From NCBI GenBank assembly GCA_024400665.1, contig JAKSML010000001.1, positions 1 through 64,000 on the forward strand: 64,000 bases of DNA, written 5' to 3'. How positions within the stretch are numbered: position 1 is the stretch's first letter; every line of letters begins with the position of its first letter. Shown here one piece after another: positions 1-8,131 of the stretch. The notes under the pieces were generated by a model. That model did not search any database, was not told the origin of the DNA, and saw nothing but the letters and a program-made list of their open reading frames with translations. The position numbers were made by a program, and so were the translations under genes. The DNA comes from Bacteroidales bacterium (GTDB lineage Bacteria; Bacteroidota; Bacteroidia; Bacteroidales; P3).

Positions 1-133
1 ATATCGCGGCTCCTGCCGCCTAATTGTTAACTATTTTCTACCGAACCATTGAAGCATAGAACTCTGGTTGCTTGTCCTATCAAAATCGAGGCATCGCCAA
101 ACGCCTATTACCTAAATAGAACTGAAGAAACTT
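1..133. other. Non-coding edge sequence
   Basis: No convincing gene. The first 20 bases are GC rich and read like the GC core of the heptamer elements found elsewhere in the window (a CTCCTGCCGCC word followed by an AT-rich TAATTGTTAACT stretch). The rest shows nothing that can be named. Confidence 0.3.
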
Positions 134-265
134 TTATCCTATGCTATCCGATATGTTGACGCCACGGGGCGTAAACATACGAAACAACAAAAAGGCATCA
201 GTATCTTTTGTCCGTAGGTATGAAAATTGGCGATTTTCGATTTTCGGACTTACAAATGCTTTCAT
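134..265 (-). CDS. Possible 43-residue small protein
   Basis: A small open frame beginning MKAFVSPKIENRQFSYLR and ending in FTPRGVNISDSIG. It is listed only because a good Bacteroidota -7 box (TATATTTG, 301-308 on the minus strand) lies about 35 bases upstream of its ATG. The 3' end of the frame overlaps an almost perfect 28-bp palindrome (152-179). No domain is recognised and the function is unknown. It could equally be a non-coding RNA or a relic. Larger overlapping frames here on both strands have no such promoter support. Confidence 0.3.
   Translation of the reverse strand: MKAFVSPKIENRQFSYLRTKDTDAFLLFRMFTPRGVNISDSIG
152..179. repeat. 28-bp near-perfect palindrome
   Basis: TATGTTGACGCC and GGCGTAAACATA are reverse complements with one mismatch around a 4-base centre. 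It may be a hairpin at the end of the small minus-strand transcript, or a protein binding site. There is no T-tract typical of a terminator. Confidence 0.5.
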
Positions 266-300
266 GCACGAATCCACTTTTCTCTCGTGGATTGCGAGTG

Positions 301-308
301 CAAATATA
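301..308 (-). promoter_or_regulatory. Putative -7 box TATATTTG
   Basis: On the minus strand the site reads TATATTTGC, matching the Bacteroidota TAnnTTTG consensus. It would start a transcript running through the 43-residue frame at 265-134. Confidence 0.4.
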
Positions 309-514
309 CACATTTTTTTTGATACTGCGCCTTCGGGGGATAAAGTTTCTTCCAAATACAAGGAAATCAGGGTAATATTTTTCCCCTTTTTCTTGTATCG
401 CTTCCCGCAAATGCGTGATTATATGAGAGATTTCGTATTTTTTATGGTCTGACATTGGTTTTGGAATGATATTGTTGTGGATTTGAATAAACGATTTTTG
501 TATGCCATGACCCC

Positions 515-870
515 GCAATCGAATACGGCGTTCGACTATTCGATTCGTTCGACTGGCGATAAGGCTGGCGATGGTGATTTAACATATACGTTAATTATTA
601 CTAATGAAAAATCACTGATGAGACACCCCAAAAAGGGCAAAAAAGGGGTTTTGAAACCTCGGTGAAGCTCCGCCTTAGCTCCGCCTTAACTCCGCTCTAG
701 CTCCGCTCCCAGGGCGGAAGCAGGGCGGAGCCTTCGCGACCCTATCCTTACGCTATGGCGGAGGACTATTGAGCCGCAAAATTTTAACATTTGCCAGCCA
801 CGTCTCACAGCAGTGGCGGCAGGAGTCGAACGAATCGAACAGTAGAATGAGGTGTTCGACTGCTCGACCG
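515..870 (+). repeat. Interspersed element, copy A
   Basis: First of three copies of a non-coding element (others at 38840-39330 and, inverted, 62374-62712). Blocks in order: a TTCGATTCGTTCGACTG edge; TTTAACATATACGTTAA; an A-rich AAAAAGGGC block; four AGCTCCGCCTT-type 11-mers (664-707); a GGCGGAGCCTTCGCGACCCT block; ATTTTAACATTTGCCAG; and a GGAGTCGAACGAATCGAAC edge. It has no coding capacity and no transposase. It resembles a non-autonomous mobile or structured-RNA repeat. Confidence 0.7.
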
Positions 871-1188
871 CATTATTTTGCGTCTTGTGACTATAGGTGA
901 CTTCTAATTATGCGTTTTTGATGGACATGAATCACCCTGAATTAGCCATAAATTAAATCGTAAACCATTGTTGTACAACAGATTATTCATAAAAAATAGA
1001 TTCGTGGATAATTCTTGCTCGAATATTCGCTGGATATTCTCGTATTTATAAAATATTAAAGGGGACTTCTAATTATTCATGTTAATTCAATATTTTGATA
1101 ATCATAAATTAGGTGTCTCCCACACCGCTTCATACAAAGAAAAATGCCATATAGAGAAAATAAATATCAATAAATGGATTTTTTTTCG
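871..1188. other. AT-rich gap, no gene seen
   Basis: AT-rich spacer between interspersed copy A and the DUF1846 promoter. GTGACTTCTAATTAT near 899 and GGGACTTCTAATTATTC near 1062 form a loose direct repeat about 160 bp apart. No open frame or RNA gene can be supported. Confidence 0.4.
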
Positions 1189-1196
1189 TATCTTTG
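1189..1196 (+). promoter_or_regulatory. -7 box TATCTTTG for DUF1846 gene
   Basis: TTTTTTTTCGTATCTTTGC fits the Bacteroidota -7 element. The inferred transcript starts near 1203, which rules out the longer reading from 1079 and supports translation from the ATG at 1235. Confidence 0.7.
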
Positions 1197-1234
1197 CATT
1201 CCGTATTTTTATAAGAAACCTATCGGAAGGCATT

Positions 1235-2713
1235 ATGAAACACGGTTTTGACAACAACAAGTATCTCAAGATTCAGTCTGAACACATCAAGGACAGAATC
1301 TCCAAATTCGGCAACAAACTGTATCTGGAGTTTGGCGGCAAGCTCTTCGACGACTTCCACGCCAGCCGCGTGCTGCCCGGCTTCGAGCCCGACAGCAAGC
1401 TGAAGATGCTCATGCAGCTCCGCGACGATGCGGAGATCGTCATGGTTATCTCCGCCCGCGACATCGAGAAGAACAAGGTGCGCGGCGACCTCGGCATCAC
1501 CTACGACACCGATGTGCTGCGTCTGCGCGACGAGTTCATCAACCGCGGCTTGAGCGTCAACTCGGTGGTCATTGCCCAGTTCAACGGCCAGGCCAGCGCC
1601 GTGGCCTTCCGCGAAAGGCTGGAACGCCTGGGCATCAATGTCTATTATCACTATCTCATCGAGGGCTACCCCACGAACGTGGATCTGATATGCTCCGACG
1701 AGGGTTTCGGCAGGAACGAGTATGTGAAGACGACGAAGCCTCTCGTGGTCATCACTGCCCCCGGCCCCGGCAGCGGCAAGATGGCCGTATGCCTCAGCCA
1801 GCTCTATCAAGAGAACAAGCGCGGCATCAAGGCCGGCTACGCCAAGTTCGAGACCTTCCCCATCTGGAGCATCGCGCTGAAGCACCCCGTGAACGTGGCC
1901 TACGAGGCCGCCACCGCCGACCTCAACGATGTGAACATGATCGACCCCTTCCACCTCGAAGCCTACGGCGAGACGGCTGTGAACTACAACCGCGACATCG
2001 AGATCTTCCCTGTGCTGAACGCCATCTTCGAAGGCATCTACGGCGAGAACCCCTATAAGTCGCCCACCGACATGGGTGTGAACATGGCAGGCTTCTGCAT
2101 CTCGGACGACGAGGTGTGCTGCCAAGCCTCTAAGGACGAGATCATCCGCCGCTACTATTCGGCACTGTGCGACTTCGCCCAAGGCAAGATTCCCGAGAGC
2201 GAGGTGAACAAGATTGCCCTGCTGATGAAGCAGATGAAGATCACGACGGACGACCGCCGCACCACCGTGGCTGCACGCCAGAGAAAGGAGCAGGAAGGCA
2301 CCCCCGCTGCCGCCATAGAGCTGGCCGACGGCACCATCCTCACAGGCCACACCAGCGACCTCCTCGGCCCCAGCGCAGCCCTGCTGCTCAATGCCACCAA
2401 GCACCTCGCCGGCATAGACCACAGCGTGAAACTGATACCCCAAGAGATTATCGAGCCTATCCAGAACACCAAGACGAAGCTGCTGCACGGTCACAACCCC
2501 CGTCTGCACACCGACGAGGTGCTCGTAGCCCTCTCCATCCTGAGCCTCACTGACGAGAAGTGCCGCCGTGCCTTGGAGACGCTGCCGCAGCTCGACGGCT
2601 GCCAGGTCCACGCCACCGTGATGCTGAGCGAGGTGGATAGAAAGATTTTCAAGAAGCTCGGCATCGGCCTCACCACAGACCCGCTGCAAAAGAAACCTAC
2701 ACGCGAAAAATAA
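1235..2713 (+). CDS. DUF1846 family protein
   Basis: A 492-residue protein whose whole length resembles the DUF1846 family (N-terminus MKHGFDNNKYLKIQSEHIK). That family is conserved in Bacteroidota and Firmicutes and has solved structures but no settled function. Residues about 174-190 hold a P-loop-like GPGSGKM followed by AVCLSQLY, suggesting nucleotide binding. No signal peptide is seen, so it is cytoplasmic. The open frame extends upstream to 1079, but the -7 box at 1189 puts the transcript start after that codon, so ATG 1235 is chosen. It is a single-gene unit with its own promoter and a strong hairpin terminator. Family call is firm; function is not. Confidence 0.88.
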   Translation: MKHGFDNNKYLKIQSEHIKDRISKFGNKLYLEFGGKLFDDFHASRVLPGFEPDSKLKMLMQLRDDAEIVMVISARDIEKNKVRGDLGITYDTDVLRLRDEFINRGLSVNSVVIAQFNGQASAVAFRERLERLGINVYYHYLIEGYPTNVDLICSDEGFGRNEYVKTTKPLVVITAPGPGSGKMAVCLSQLYQENKRGIKAGYAKFETFPIWSIALKHPVNVAYEAATADLNDVNMIDPFHLEAYGETAVNYNRDIEIFPVLNAIFEGIYGENPYKSPTDMGVNMAGFCISDDEVCCQASKDEIIRRYYSALCDFAQGKIPESEVNKIALLMKQMKITTDDRRTTVAARQRKEQEGTPAAAIELADGTILTGHTSDLLGPSAALLLNATKHLAGIDHSVKLIPQEIIEPIQNTKTKLLHGHNPRLHTDEVLVALSILSLTDEKCRRALETLPQLDGCQVHATVMLSEVDRKIFKKLGIGLTTDPLQKKPTREK

Positions 2714-2825
2714 TCCCCGGTCGGTCATTGGGACGCCACATCCCTATGCCGTCTCAAATTTATGGGTGACAATGTATCATGCCACTCATTTGAGCATTAC
2801 CGATTTGGGCTAACTGAGTTAATAT

Positions 2826-2862
2826 AAAGAGACAGTCCTTCTTCATGAAGGACTTTCTCTTT
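2826..2862 (+). terminator. Hairpin terminator after DUF1846 gene
   Basis: AGTCCTTC and GAAGGACT pair around a 5-base loop, extended by flanking AAAGAGA and TCTCTTT, with a T-rich tail. It is symmetric enough to stop transcripts from either side; the Bcp gene ends toward it. Confidence 0.75.
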
Positions 2863-2992
2863 ATTCAACTTCCAACTTCCTGCCGATGAGTGTGGCATCG
2901 TCCCTTCTCATCGGGAGAGAAAACGAGAAAGCGGGAATGCCATCTTATTGCGAATGAATGCCTCTCAACAAGTCACAGGGACTTGTGTTCTG

Positions 2993-3451
2993 CTATTTGA
3001 GGCTCTCAAGTATCTGCTCGGCGTGAATCTTGGTCTTAATCTGCTTCGAGGTGAAGATTTGAGTAATAATGCCGTTCTCGTCAGCCAAAAAGGTGGTGCG
3101 AAGGATGCCCATCGTTGTCTTGCCATAGTTGGTCTTCTCGCCCCAGGCGCCAAGCTCCTGCAAAAGCGTGGTGTCGGTATCTGCAATCAGGGGGAATTGA
3201 AGGTCGTATTTCTCCGCGAATTTCTGCTGGAGTTCCTGCCGGTCCTTGCTCACGCCGATAATGGCATAACCCTCGGCCTCTAACTCGGCTTTGTGTTCTT
3301 GCAAAGAGCAGGCCTCGGCAGTGCAGCCAGGGGTATTGGCCTTGGGATAAGTGTAGAGGATGATTTTACGGCCTGCAAAATCGCTCAGTTTGATATCGTT
3401 GCCTTGCTGGTCCTTGCCTAAGACCTCAGGAAGTTTGTCGCCTATATTCAT
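2993..3451 (-). CDS. bcp: Thioredoxin-dependent peroxiredoxin Bcp
   Basis: A 152-residue cytoplasmic peroxiredoxin of the Bcp/PrxQ type, reducing hydrogen and organic peroxides with thioredoxin. The peroxidatic motif NTPGCTAEAC places the catalytic cysteine at residue 43 and the resolving cysteine at 48, the one-helix PrxQ arrangement. Full length for the family. The usual aspartate before the motif (PKDNTPGC) is alanine here (PKANTPGC), a mild variation. It lies downstream of panB on the same strand with about 108 bp between, and no promoter of its own was found, so cotranscription is possible. Confidence 0.92.
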   Translation of the reverse strand: MNIGDKLPEVLGKDQQGNDIKLSDFAGRKIILYTYPKANTPGCTAEACSLQEHKAELEAEGYAIIGVSKDRQELQQKFAEKYDLQFPLIADTDTTLLQELGAWGEKTNYGKTTMGILRTTFLADENGIITQIFTSKQIKTKIHAEQILESLK

Positions 3452-3501
3452 GATTTAGAAGATTTGAAGGGGTTGCTGGATAGGTGGTGATAACTATAAT
3501 G

Positions 3502-3537
3502 GCTACGATAGCTATGATAGCTACGATAGCCATAGCG
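3502..3537. repeat. 9-bp tandem repeat, four units
   Basis: GCTACGATA, GCTATGATA, GCTACGATA and GCCATAGCG follow each other between panB and bcp. It is a short low-complexity tract with a 9-base period, different from the 7- and 11-base classes elsewhere in the window. Confidence 0.55.
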
Positions 3538-3559
3538 GCTGACGCCTATCTCAAATATC

Positions 3560-4378
3560 TTAGTATTGTTCTTTTTCGTTGGGGAAACTGACGGTCTTCA
3601 CATCGTTGATATACTGGCGGATGGCGTTGCTGATATCTTCGCCGAAGGTGCCGTAGGTGCGGAGATAGCGAGGCTTGAACTGCTGCGTGATGCCGAGCAT
3701 GTCCTGAAGGACGAGAACCTGTCCATCCGTTCCGCTACCTGCTCCGATACCGATTGTGGGTATCTTCAATTCTTGCGTAACCTGTGCAGCCAGCTTGGCG
3801 GGTATCTTCTCTAAGACAAGGCTGAAGCAGCCAGCCTCTTGAAGCACCTTGGCATCATGGATGAGACGCTCTGCTTCTTCTTCCTGCGTGGCGCGGACAG
3901 CGTAGGTACCGAACTTGTTGATGCTCTGCGGGGTTAGTCCAAGATGTCCCATCACGGGAATGCCAGCCGTGAGAATGCGGCTGATGGATTCCAGAACCTC
4001 CTCGCCGCCTTCGAGCTTGATGGCATCAGCGCCTGTCTCTTTCATGATGCGGATTGCGGAGGCCAAGGCGAGCTTAGAGTTGCCCTGATAGGTTCCAAAA
4101 GGCATATCTACCACCACCAAGGCACGCTTGATGGCACGCTTGACGGAGGAGGCATAGACAATCATCTCGTCGAGGGTGATGGGCAGCGTGGTGTCGTAGC
4201 CCTCCATGACATTGGCGGCGGAGTCGCCCACAAGGATGACATCTATCTTGGTTGCGTCAAGCAGTTTAGCCATAGAATAGTCGTATGCGGTGAGCATGGC
4301 AATCTTCTCACCGTTCTGCTTCATGCGCTGAAGCACGTTGGTTGTAACTTTAGTTACATCAGTCTGCAAATAAGCCAT
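3560..4378 (-). CDS. panB: Ketopantoate hydroxymethyltransferase PanB
   Basis: A 272-residue enzyme transferring a hydroxymethyl group from methylene-tetrahydrofolate to 2-ketoisovalerate, the first committed step of pantothenate and CoA synthesis. Recognisable family stretches are [39 protein letters not shown] and [16 protein letters not shown]. Length is normal for the decameric TIM-barrel family. A heptamer-type AATTAAGA tract starts immediately upstream of its ATG, so its leader consists largely of repeat. No panC or panD is nearby. Confidence 0.95.
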   Translation of the reverse strand: MAYLQTDVTKVTTNVLQRMKQNGEKIAMLTAYDYSMAKLLDATKIDVILVGDSAANVMEGYDTTLPITLDEMIVYASSVKRAIKRALVVVDMPFGTYQGNSKLALASAIRIMKETGADAIKLEGGEEVLESISRILTAGIPVMGHLGLTPQSINKFGTYAVRATQEEEAERLIHDAKVLQEAGCFSLVLEKIPAKLAAQVTQELKIPTIGIGAGSGTDGQVLVLQDMLGITQQFKPRYLRTYGTFGEDISNAIRQYINDVKTVSFPNEKEQY

Positions 4379-4405
4379 AATGAATTAAGAGCTAAGAATT
4401 AAGCG
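4379..4405. repeat. Heptamer tract before panB
   Basis: GAATTAAGAGCTAAGAATTAAG has a 7-nt period and matches the TTAAGAG heptamer arm at 20515-20545 and 23616-23645. It touches the panB start codon on the complementary strand. Confidence 0.5.
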
Positions 4406-4462
4406 TTGTGGCAAAGCCGGTACTTGTTCTTTATGTTACTCTGTATTATTTATGCGTTCTTG

Positions 4463-5737
4463 TTATTCTATTTCCTCGTCGCCGTCGTTACGAAAAGTGT
4501 CGGCAGGCGTGGACTCTATCTCTTCCTCCTCTGTGGGCACAATGCGCAACATGGCGCGGAATGGTTTCCTATAGTCGTATTCTCCTTTTCCATTGAGGCG
4601 GAAAGGCTTGAAGTAGCGTTCTTCGCCCTTCACCCTGATTGTGACGGCGCCCTGCTCAGTTGGAGAATCGGCAGAGAAGAGATATTTGGAGACCTCCTCC
4701 TCTGTGATGCGCTTGCCGAGATAGATGGTGTCGAACTGAGAGGCATTGATAGCGGCCTGTATCATCAGCACGGGGCCGCCCTTCACCTTCTTGGTGGAGA
4801 CCTGACGATATTCGACGCCTCGGCTGCCCATCTTCTTGGCAAAAACTCGGAGGCCGGACTCAATCTGCTCCTCCGTGACGGGGAAACGCAGATAGATGGA
4901 GTCTGACAGATACTGACACTCACCAGGTTTGCGGTTGAAGCTAGAATGCAGCACAACATAGCCAATGGGCAGGATAATCTGGCGCTGATGCGGCACGAGT
5001 TCGTACTGGTCGAAGAACTGCTTGTAGTCGAGATGCTCATCGATAGAGATCTCAACAGGTGGCGGACATTCGTCCTTCGTATTATAGACAGAATATATGG
5101 AGCCTTTCTTGAGGATAAGCTGCGTGTAGTAGGCGCGGATATTGCTATCCTGGGCGGGGAGGAAGCATCCGCTATTGCCGCCGATGCACTCTATAGGATT
5201 GTGGCGGAAAGTGACCATCACAGACCCGTCGAGCGGAATATTTTTATTGAACATCTTGCGGCTCTCGGGAAGATCTGCACAGTCATAAATCTGCTTATCG
5301 GTAGGCACCTCGAAACGAATCAGCTCCACAGTATCTCCGTGGCAGCTGCAGTGAATGGGGTTGTAGGCATAGCGTACAGGCATCACCTCGTGGCCACGCA
5401 TGGTGAAATAGCGATAGACCGACTCTACACGCATACGCATCAAGGCACTGTCGGAGCCATGCCCATAAGCCTCAATCGACATTGTGTAAAGACGCGGACT
5501 GTTCTTGTCGAAAGCGACATTGTAGGCAGAATCGAGCAGGTCGAGGTCGCCTTCGCGATATGCGCTGTCGCCTTCGTCGAAATGCAGCAGCAGACAGAAC
5601 ACCTCGGGATTAGTCCAAGCCAAAGGCAAATCCTTCGGCTTGATGGGCTTCTCTGAAGGGATGTGCAGACCAGAAGTCTGGGCGGCTGATGCGAACATCA
5701 CCAGCATCGAGCAAATCAGTACAAGAGCCTTTTTCAT
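4463..5737 (-). CDS. Secreted protein, possible OmpA-like fold
   Basis: A 424-residue protein with a clear signal peptide (MKKALVLICSMLVMFASAAQ) and no lipobox, so probably periplasmic. No family is recognised with confidence. Residues about 85-125 (SIEAYGHGSDSALMRMRVES then VYRYFTMRG) loosely recall the OmpA C-terminal peptidoglycan-binding pattern of glycine-rich turn, R-rich helix and glycine; this is inference only. The C-terminus is very acidic and Glu rich. It follows moxR by 11 bp and probably belongs to the guaB-ppiC-ppiC-moxR transcription unit, suggesting an envelope role. Confidence 0.75.
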   Translation of the reverse strand: MKKALVLICSMLVMFASAAQTSGLHIPSEKPIKPKDLPLAWTNPEVFCLLLHFDEGDSAYREGDLDLLDSAYNVAFDKNSPRLYTMSIEAYGHGSDSALMRMRVESVYRYFTMRGHEVMPVRYAYNPIHCSCHGDTVELIRFEVPTDKQIYDCADLPESRKMFNKNIPLDGSVMVTFRHNPIECIGGNSGCFLPAQDSNIRAYYTQLILKKGSIYSVYNTKDECPPPVEISIDEHLDYKQFFDQYELVPHQRQIILPIGYVVLHSSFNRKPGECQYLSDSIYLRFPVTEEQIESGLRVFAKKMGSRGVEYRQVSTKKVKGGPVLMIQAAINASQFDTIYLGKRITEEEVSKYLFSADSPTEQGAVTIRVKGEERYFKPFRLNGKGEYDYRKPFRAMLRIVPTEEEEIESTPADTFRNDGDEEIE

Positions 5738-5748
5738 ATTTATCAGTT

Positions 5749-6702
5749 TTATTTGATAAGCTGTCCGACAATCTCCTCGGTAGAGATGCCTTCAGCCTCA
5801 GCATAATAGTTGCGGACAATACGGTGGCGAAGCACCTCGACAGCCACAGCGTTCACATCCTCTATGTCGGGCGAGTACTTGCCCTGCATGGCGGCATGGG
5901 TCTTGGCGCCCATAACCAGATACTGCGAAGCACGCGGACCAGCGCCCCATGAGAGGTACTTGGTGGCGAGTTGGGCGTCCTCTGTGCCCGGACGGGTTGA
6001 GGAAGAGAGCCTCACGGCATACTGGCACACATTGTCGGGGACAGGCATACGACGGATGACGCCCTGATAGCCAAGGATATCCTCAGCCGACATCACCACT
6101 TTGATTTCCTGCGTGTTATCTACTGTCGTACCCTTCACGATATCGACCTCCTCCTGGAATGAAGGATAGTCCATACGGATATTCAGCATGAAGCGGTCGA
6201 GCTGAGCCTCGGGAAGCGGATATGTGCCCTCCTGCTCAATAGGATTCTGGGTAGCGAGCACGAAGAACGGGGCGGCAAGGGGGTAGCTCTTACCCGAGAC
6301 TGTCACGCATTTCTCCTGCATAGCCTCCAAGAGCGCGGCCTGGGTCTTAGGCGGGGTACGGTTAATCTCATCGGCAAGCACGATGTTGGCGAAAACAGGG
6401 CCTTTGATGAATTGGAAATGGCGGTTTTCGTCAAGTATCTCAGAGCCCGTGATGTCGGAAGGCATCAAGTCGGGGGTAAACTGTATGCGGCTGAACGAGA
6501 GTCCCAGAGCACGCGAGAGCGTGTTGACCATCAAAGTCTTGGCCAATCCAGGCACGCCCACCAGCAAGCAATGTCCGCCCGTGAAGATAGAAAGAAGAAG
6601 GCTATCGACAGCCTTGTCCTGTCCGACGATAACCTTGCCCATCTCGCTCTTGAGAGCGTGGTATTGCTTCACAAAATTGTCAAGAAGTTCGCTTTCTGAC
6701 AT
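5749..6702 (-). CDS. MoxR-family AAA+ ATPase
   Basis: A 317-residue cytoplasmic AAA+ ATPase of the MoxR/RavA class, chaperone-like ATPases that often help mature envelope or metal-dependent complexes. Walker A is GVPGLAKT at residues 49-56; Walker B is VLADEINRTPPKTQAALLEA, the MoxR hallmark; sensor 1 is FVLATQNPIEQEGTYPLPEA. Full length. MoxR genes usually sit beside DUF58 and VWA-domain genes; here it lies between a secreted hypothetical protein (11 bp downstream) and a PpiC isomerase (30 bp upstream), so its client is unclear but probably an envelope protein. Confidence 0.92.
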   Translation of the reverse strand: MSESELLDNFVKQYHALKSEMGKVIVGQDKAVDSLLLSIFTGGHCLLVGVPGLAKTLMVNTLSRALGLSFSRIQFTPDLMPSDITGSEILDENRHFQFIKGPVFANIVLADEINRTPPKTQAALLEAMQEKCVTVSGKSYPLAAPFFVLATQNPIEQEGTYPLPEAQLDRFMLNIRMDYPSFQEEVDIVKGTTVDNTQEIKVVMSAEDILGYQGVIRRMPVPDNVCQYAVRLSSSTRPGTEDAQLATKYLSWGAGPRASQYLVMGAKTHAAMQGKYSPDIEDVNAVAVEVLRHRIVRNYYAEAEGISTEEIVGQLIK

Positions 6703-6732
6703 TTCTTCTACAATTAATATATTGTTACAATA

Positions 6733-8085
6733 TTATCTTGGCCAATTCACCTCAAAGTTGGGACAGTCCTTATACTCGTCGGCGATGCGGATATAGGTCG
6801 TTCTGACCATACGGTTGCACCAATCCACAATCTTCTTGGTCTTGGCGCTTTCCAGAGCGGCGTTATATATGCGGTCGTAGTCGTCGGTGAGGTTGGCGGT
6901 GTGTGCGGGAATCTTTTTGGTGAGCTTGATGAGGCAGTAGGCGCTCTTGCCCTCCATGGTGAGGATGGCCGTTGCGTTCGACACCTCTCCTTCTTCCATA
7001 GCAACGATACCGACGCCGGGATAGAGCTTGCTGAACGTCTCCTTGTCAAAGCGTCCGTTGCCCAAAGCCGGGTTGGTCACGGCACCGCCCTGGTTCTTGC
7101 TCACACCATCGGAATACTTTTTCGCAGCATCCTCGAAAGTGATGTGGCCTTGGCGGATTTCCTGAGCAAGGCTATCGAGCATGATGCGGGCACGCAGCAG
7201 GTCCTCTGACGAGGTCTTGGGCTGCATCAAGATGTGGCGGACATTCACCGTGTTGCCACGACGCTCGATGAGTTGGAGGATATGGAAGCCATACTGAGTT
7301 TCAATGATGGGCGACACCTCGCCGGGCTTGAGGGCGAAAGCGGCGGCCTCAAATTCGGTGACCATATCGCCACGGCCGAAGAAGCCGAGCTCGCCGCCCT
7401 TGGAGGCGGAGCCGGGGTCCTCGGAATAGAGTTTGGCAAGCATGGAGAAGCGGTCGCCTTTGAGGATACGCTCACGCAGTTCGGCAAGCTCGCCACGCAC
7501 GCGGTCGCGCTCTGCCTCTGAGATGGTGGGCTGCACCACGATTTCGGAGACCTCATACTGATCAGCAATCTCGGGAAGGCTGTCAACATCGTATGCGTTG
7601 AAAAACTCGATTACCTCGGCGGGGGTAATCTTCACATTTGACGTGAGCTGCATCTCGACCTTCTGGCTTAGCATACGGTCGTGCAGCACGTCGAAATACT
7701 GGTCGTGCAGTTCGTCATAGCTGTAATGGAACACATCGCGGAGACGGTCCTTGCCGCCAGCCTGCTGGACAGCCATCTTGAGATAACGGTCCACCTGGTC
7801 TTCCACCTCATCGTCGGAAACTTCGACGCTATCGACGATTCCTTTATGGACCAGCAGCTTGCTAATCAGCATACTTTCCAAGAGGCTGCAACGTTCCTGA
7901 TGCGCTCCTTCGATACCTTGACGGAGACGCACCTGCGCGTATGCTTGCTCTATGTCGGAGTTTTTGATAATCGTCTGTCCCACTACGGCTACTACGCCAT
8001 CTACCACCTGCCTGTTCTGGGCATGGAGGCTGGCACCAAAACCGAGGAGCAGGACTGCTACGGCACACAGGGTTCTTTTCTTCAT
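6733..8085 (-). CDS. SurA-like periplasmic PpiC isomerase
   Basis: A 450-residue periplasmic peptidyl-prolyl isomerase and chaperone, of SurA type. A signal peptide (MKKRTLCAVAVLLLGFGASL) is followed by a SurA-like N-terminal helical domain (DGVVAVVGQTIIKNSDIEQA) and two parvulin domains, the first with GGELGFFGRGDMVTEFEAA and YGFHILQLIERR, the second starting VRHILMQP. It probably escorts outer-membrane barrels. The start was set at 8085 rather than 8109 because the shorter reading begins exactly at the signal peptide. It lies 46 bp after another PpiC gene, so the two probably share a transcript. Confidence 0.9.
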   Translation of the reverse strand: MKKRTLCAVAVLLLGFGASLHAQNRQVVDGVVAVVGQTIIKNSDIEQAYAQVRLRQGIEGAHQERCSLLESMLISKLLVHKGIVDSVEVSDDEVEDQVDRYLKMAVQQAGGKDRLRDVFHYSYDELHDQYFDVLHDRMLSQKVEMQLTSNVKITPAEVIEFFNAYDVDSLPEIADQYEVSEIVVQPTISEAERDRVRGELAELRERILKGDRFSMLAKLYSEDPGSASKGGELGFFGRGDMVTEFEAAAFALKPGEVSPIIETQYGFHILQLIERRGNTVNVRHILMQPKTSSEDLLRARIMLDSLAQEIRQGHITFEDAAKKYSDGVSKNQGGAVTNPALGNGRFDKETFSKLYPGVGIVAMEEGEVSNATAILTMEGKSAYCLIKLTKKIPAHTANLTDDYDRIYNAALESAKTKKIVDWCNRMVRTTYIRIADEYKDCPNFEVNWPR

Positions 8086-8131
8086 AGATGATGCTTTATT
8101 TATAGGCACTTTCGACTGTGTGAGAATGTCC

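Noticed and set aside
141..518. Open frames of 103 and 106 residues on both strands near the left edge
   Set aside because: No promoter in a fitting position and no recognisable protein features; only the 43-residue minus frame has promoter support.
1220..2728. Long open frame on the minus strand opposite the DUF1846 gene (and similar long antisense frames opposite most GC-rich genes, for example 15892-17178 and 12371-13489)
   Set aside because: They mirror codon bias of the real gene, have low-complexity Leu/Val/Glu-rich translations and no promoter; shadows.
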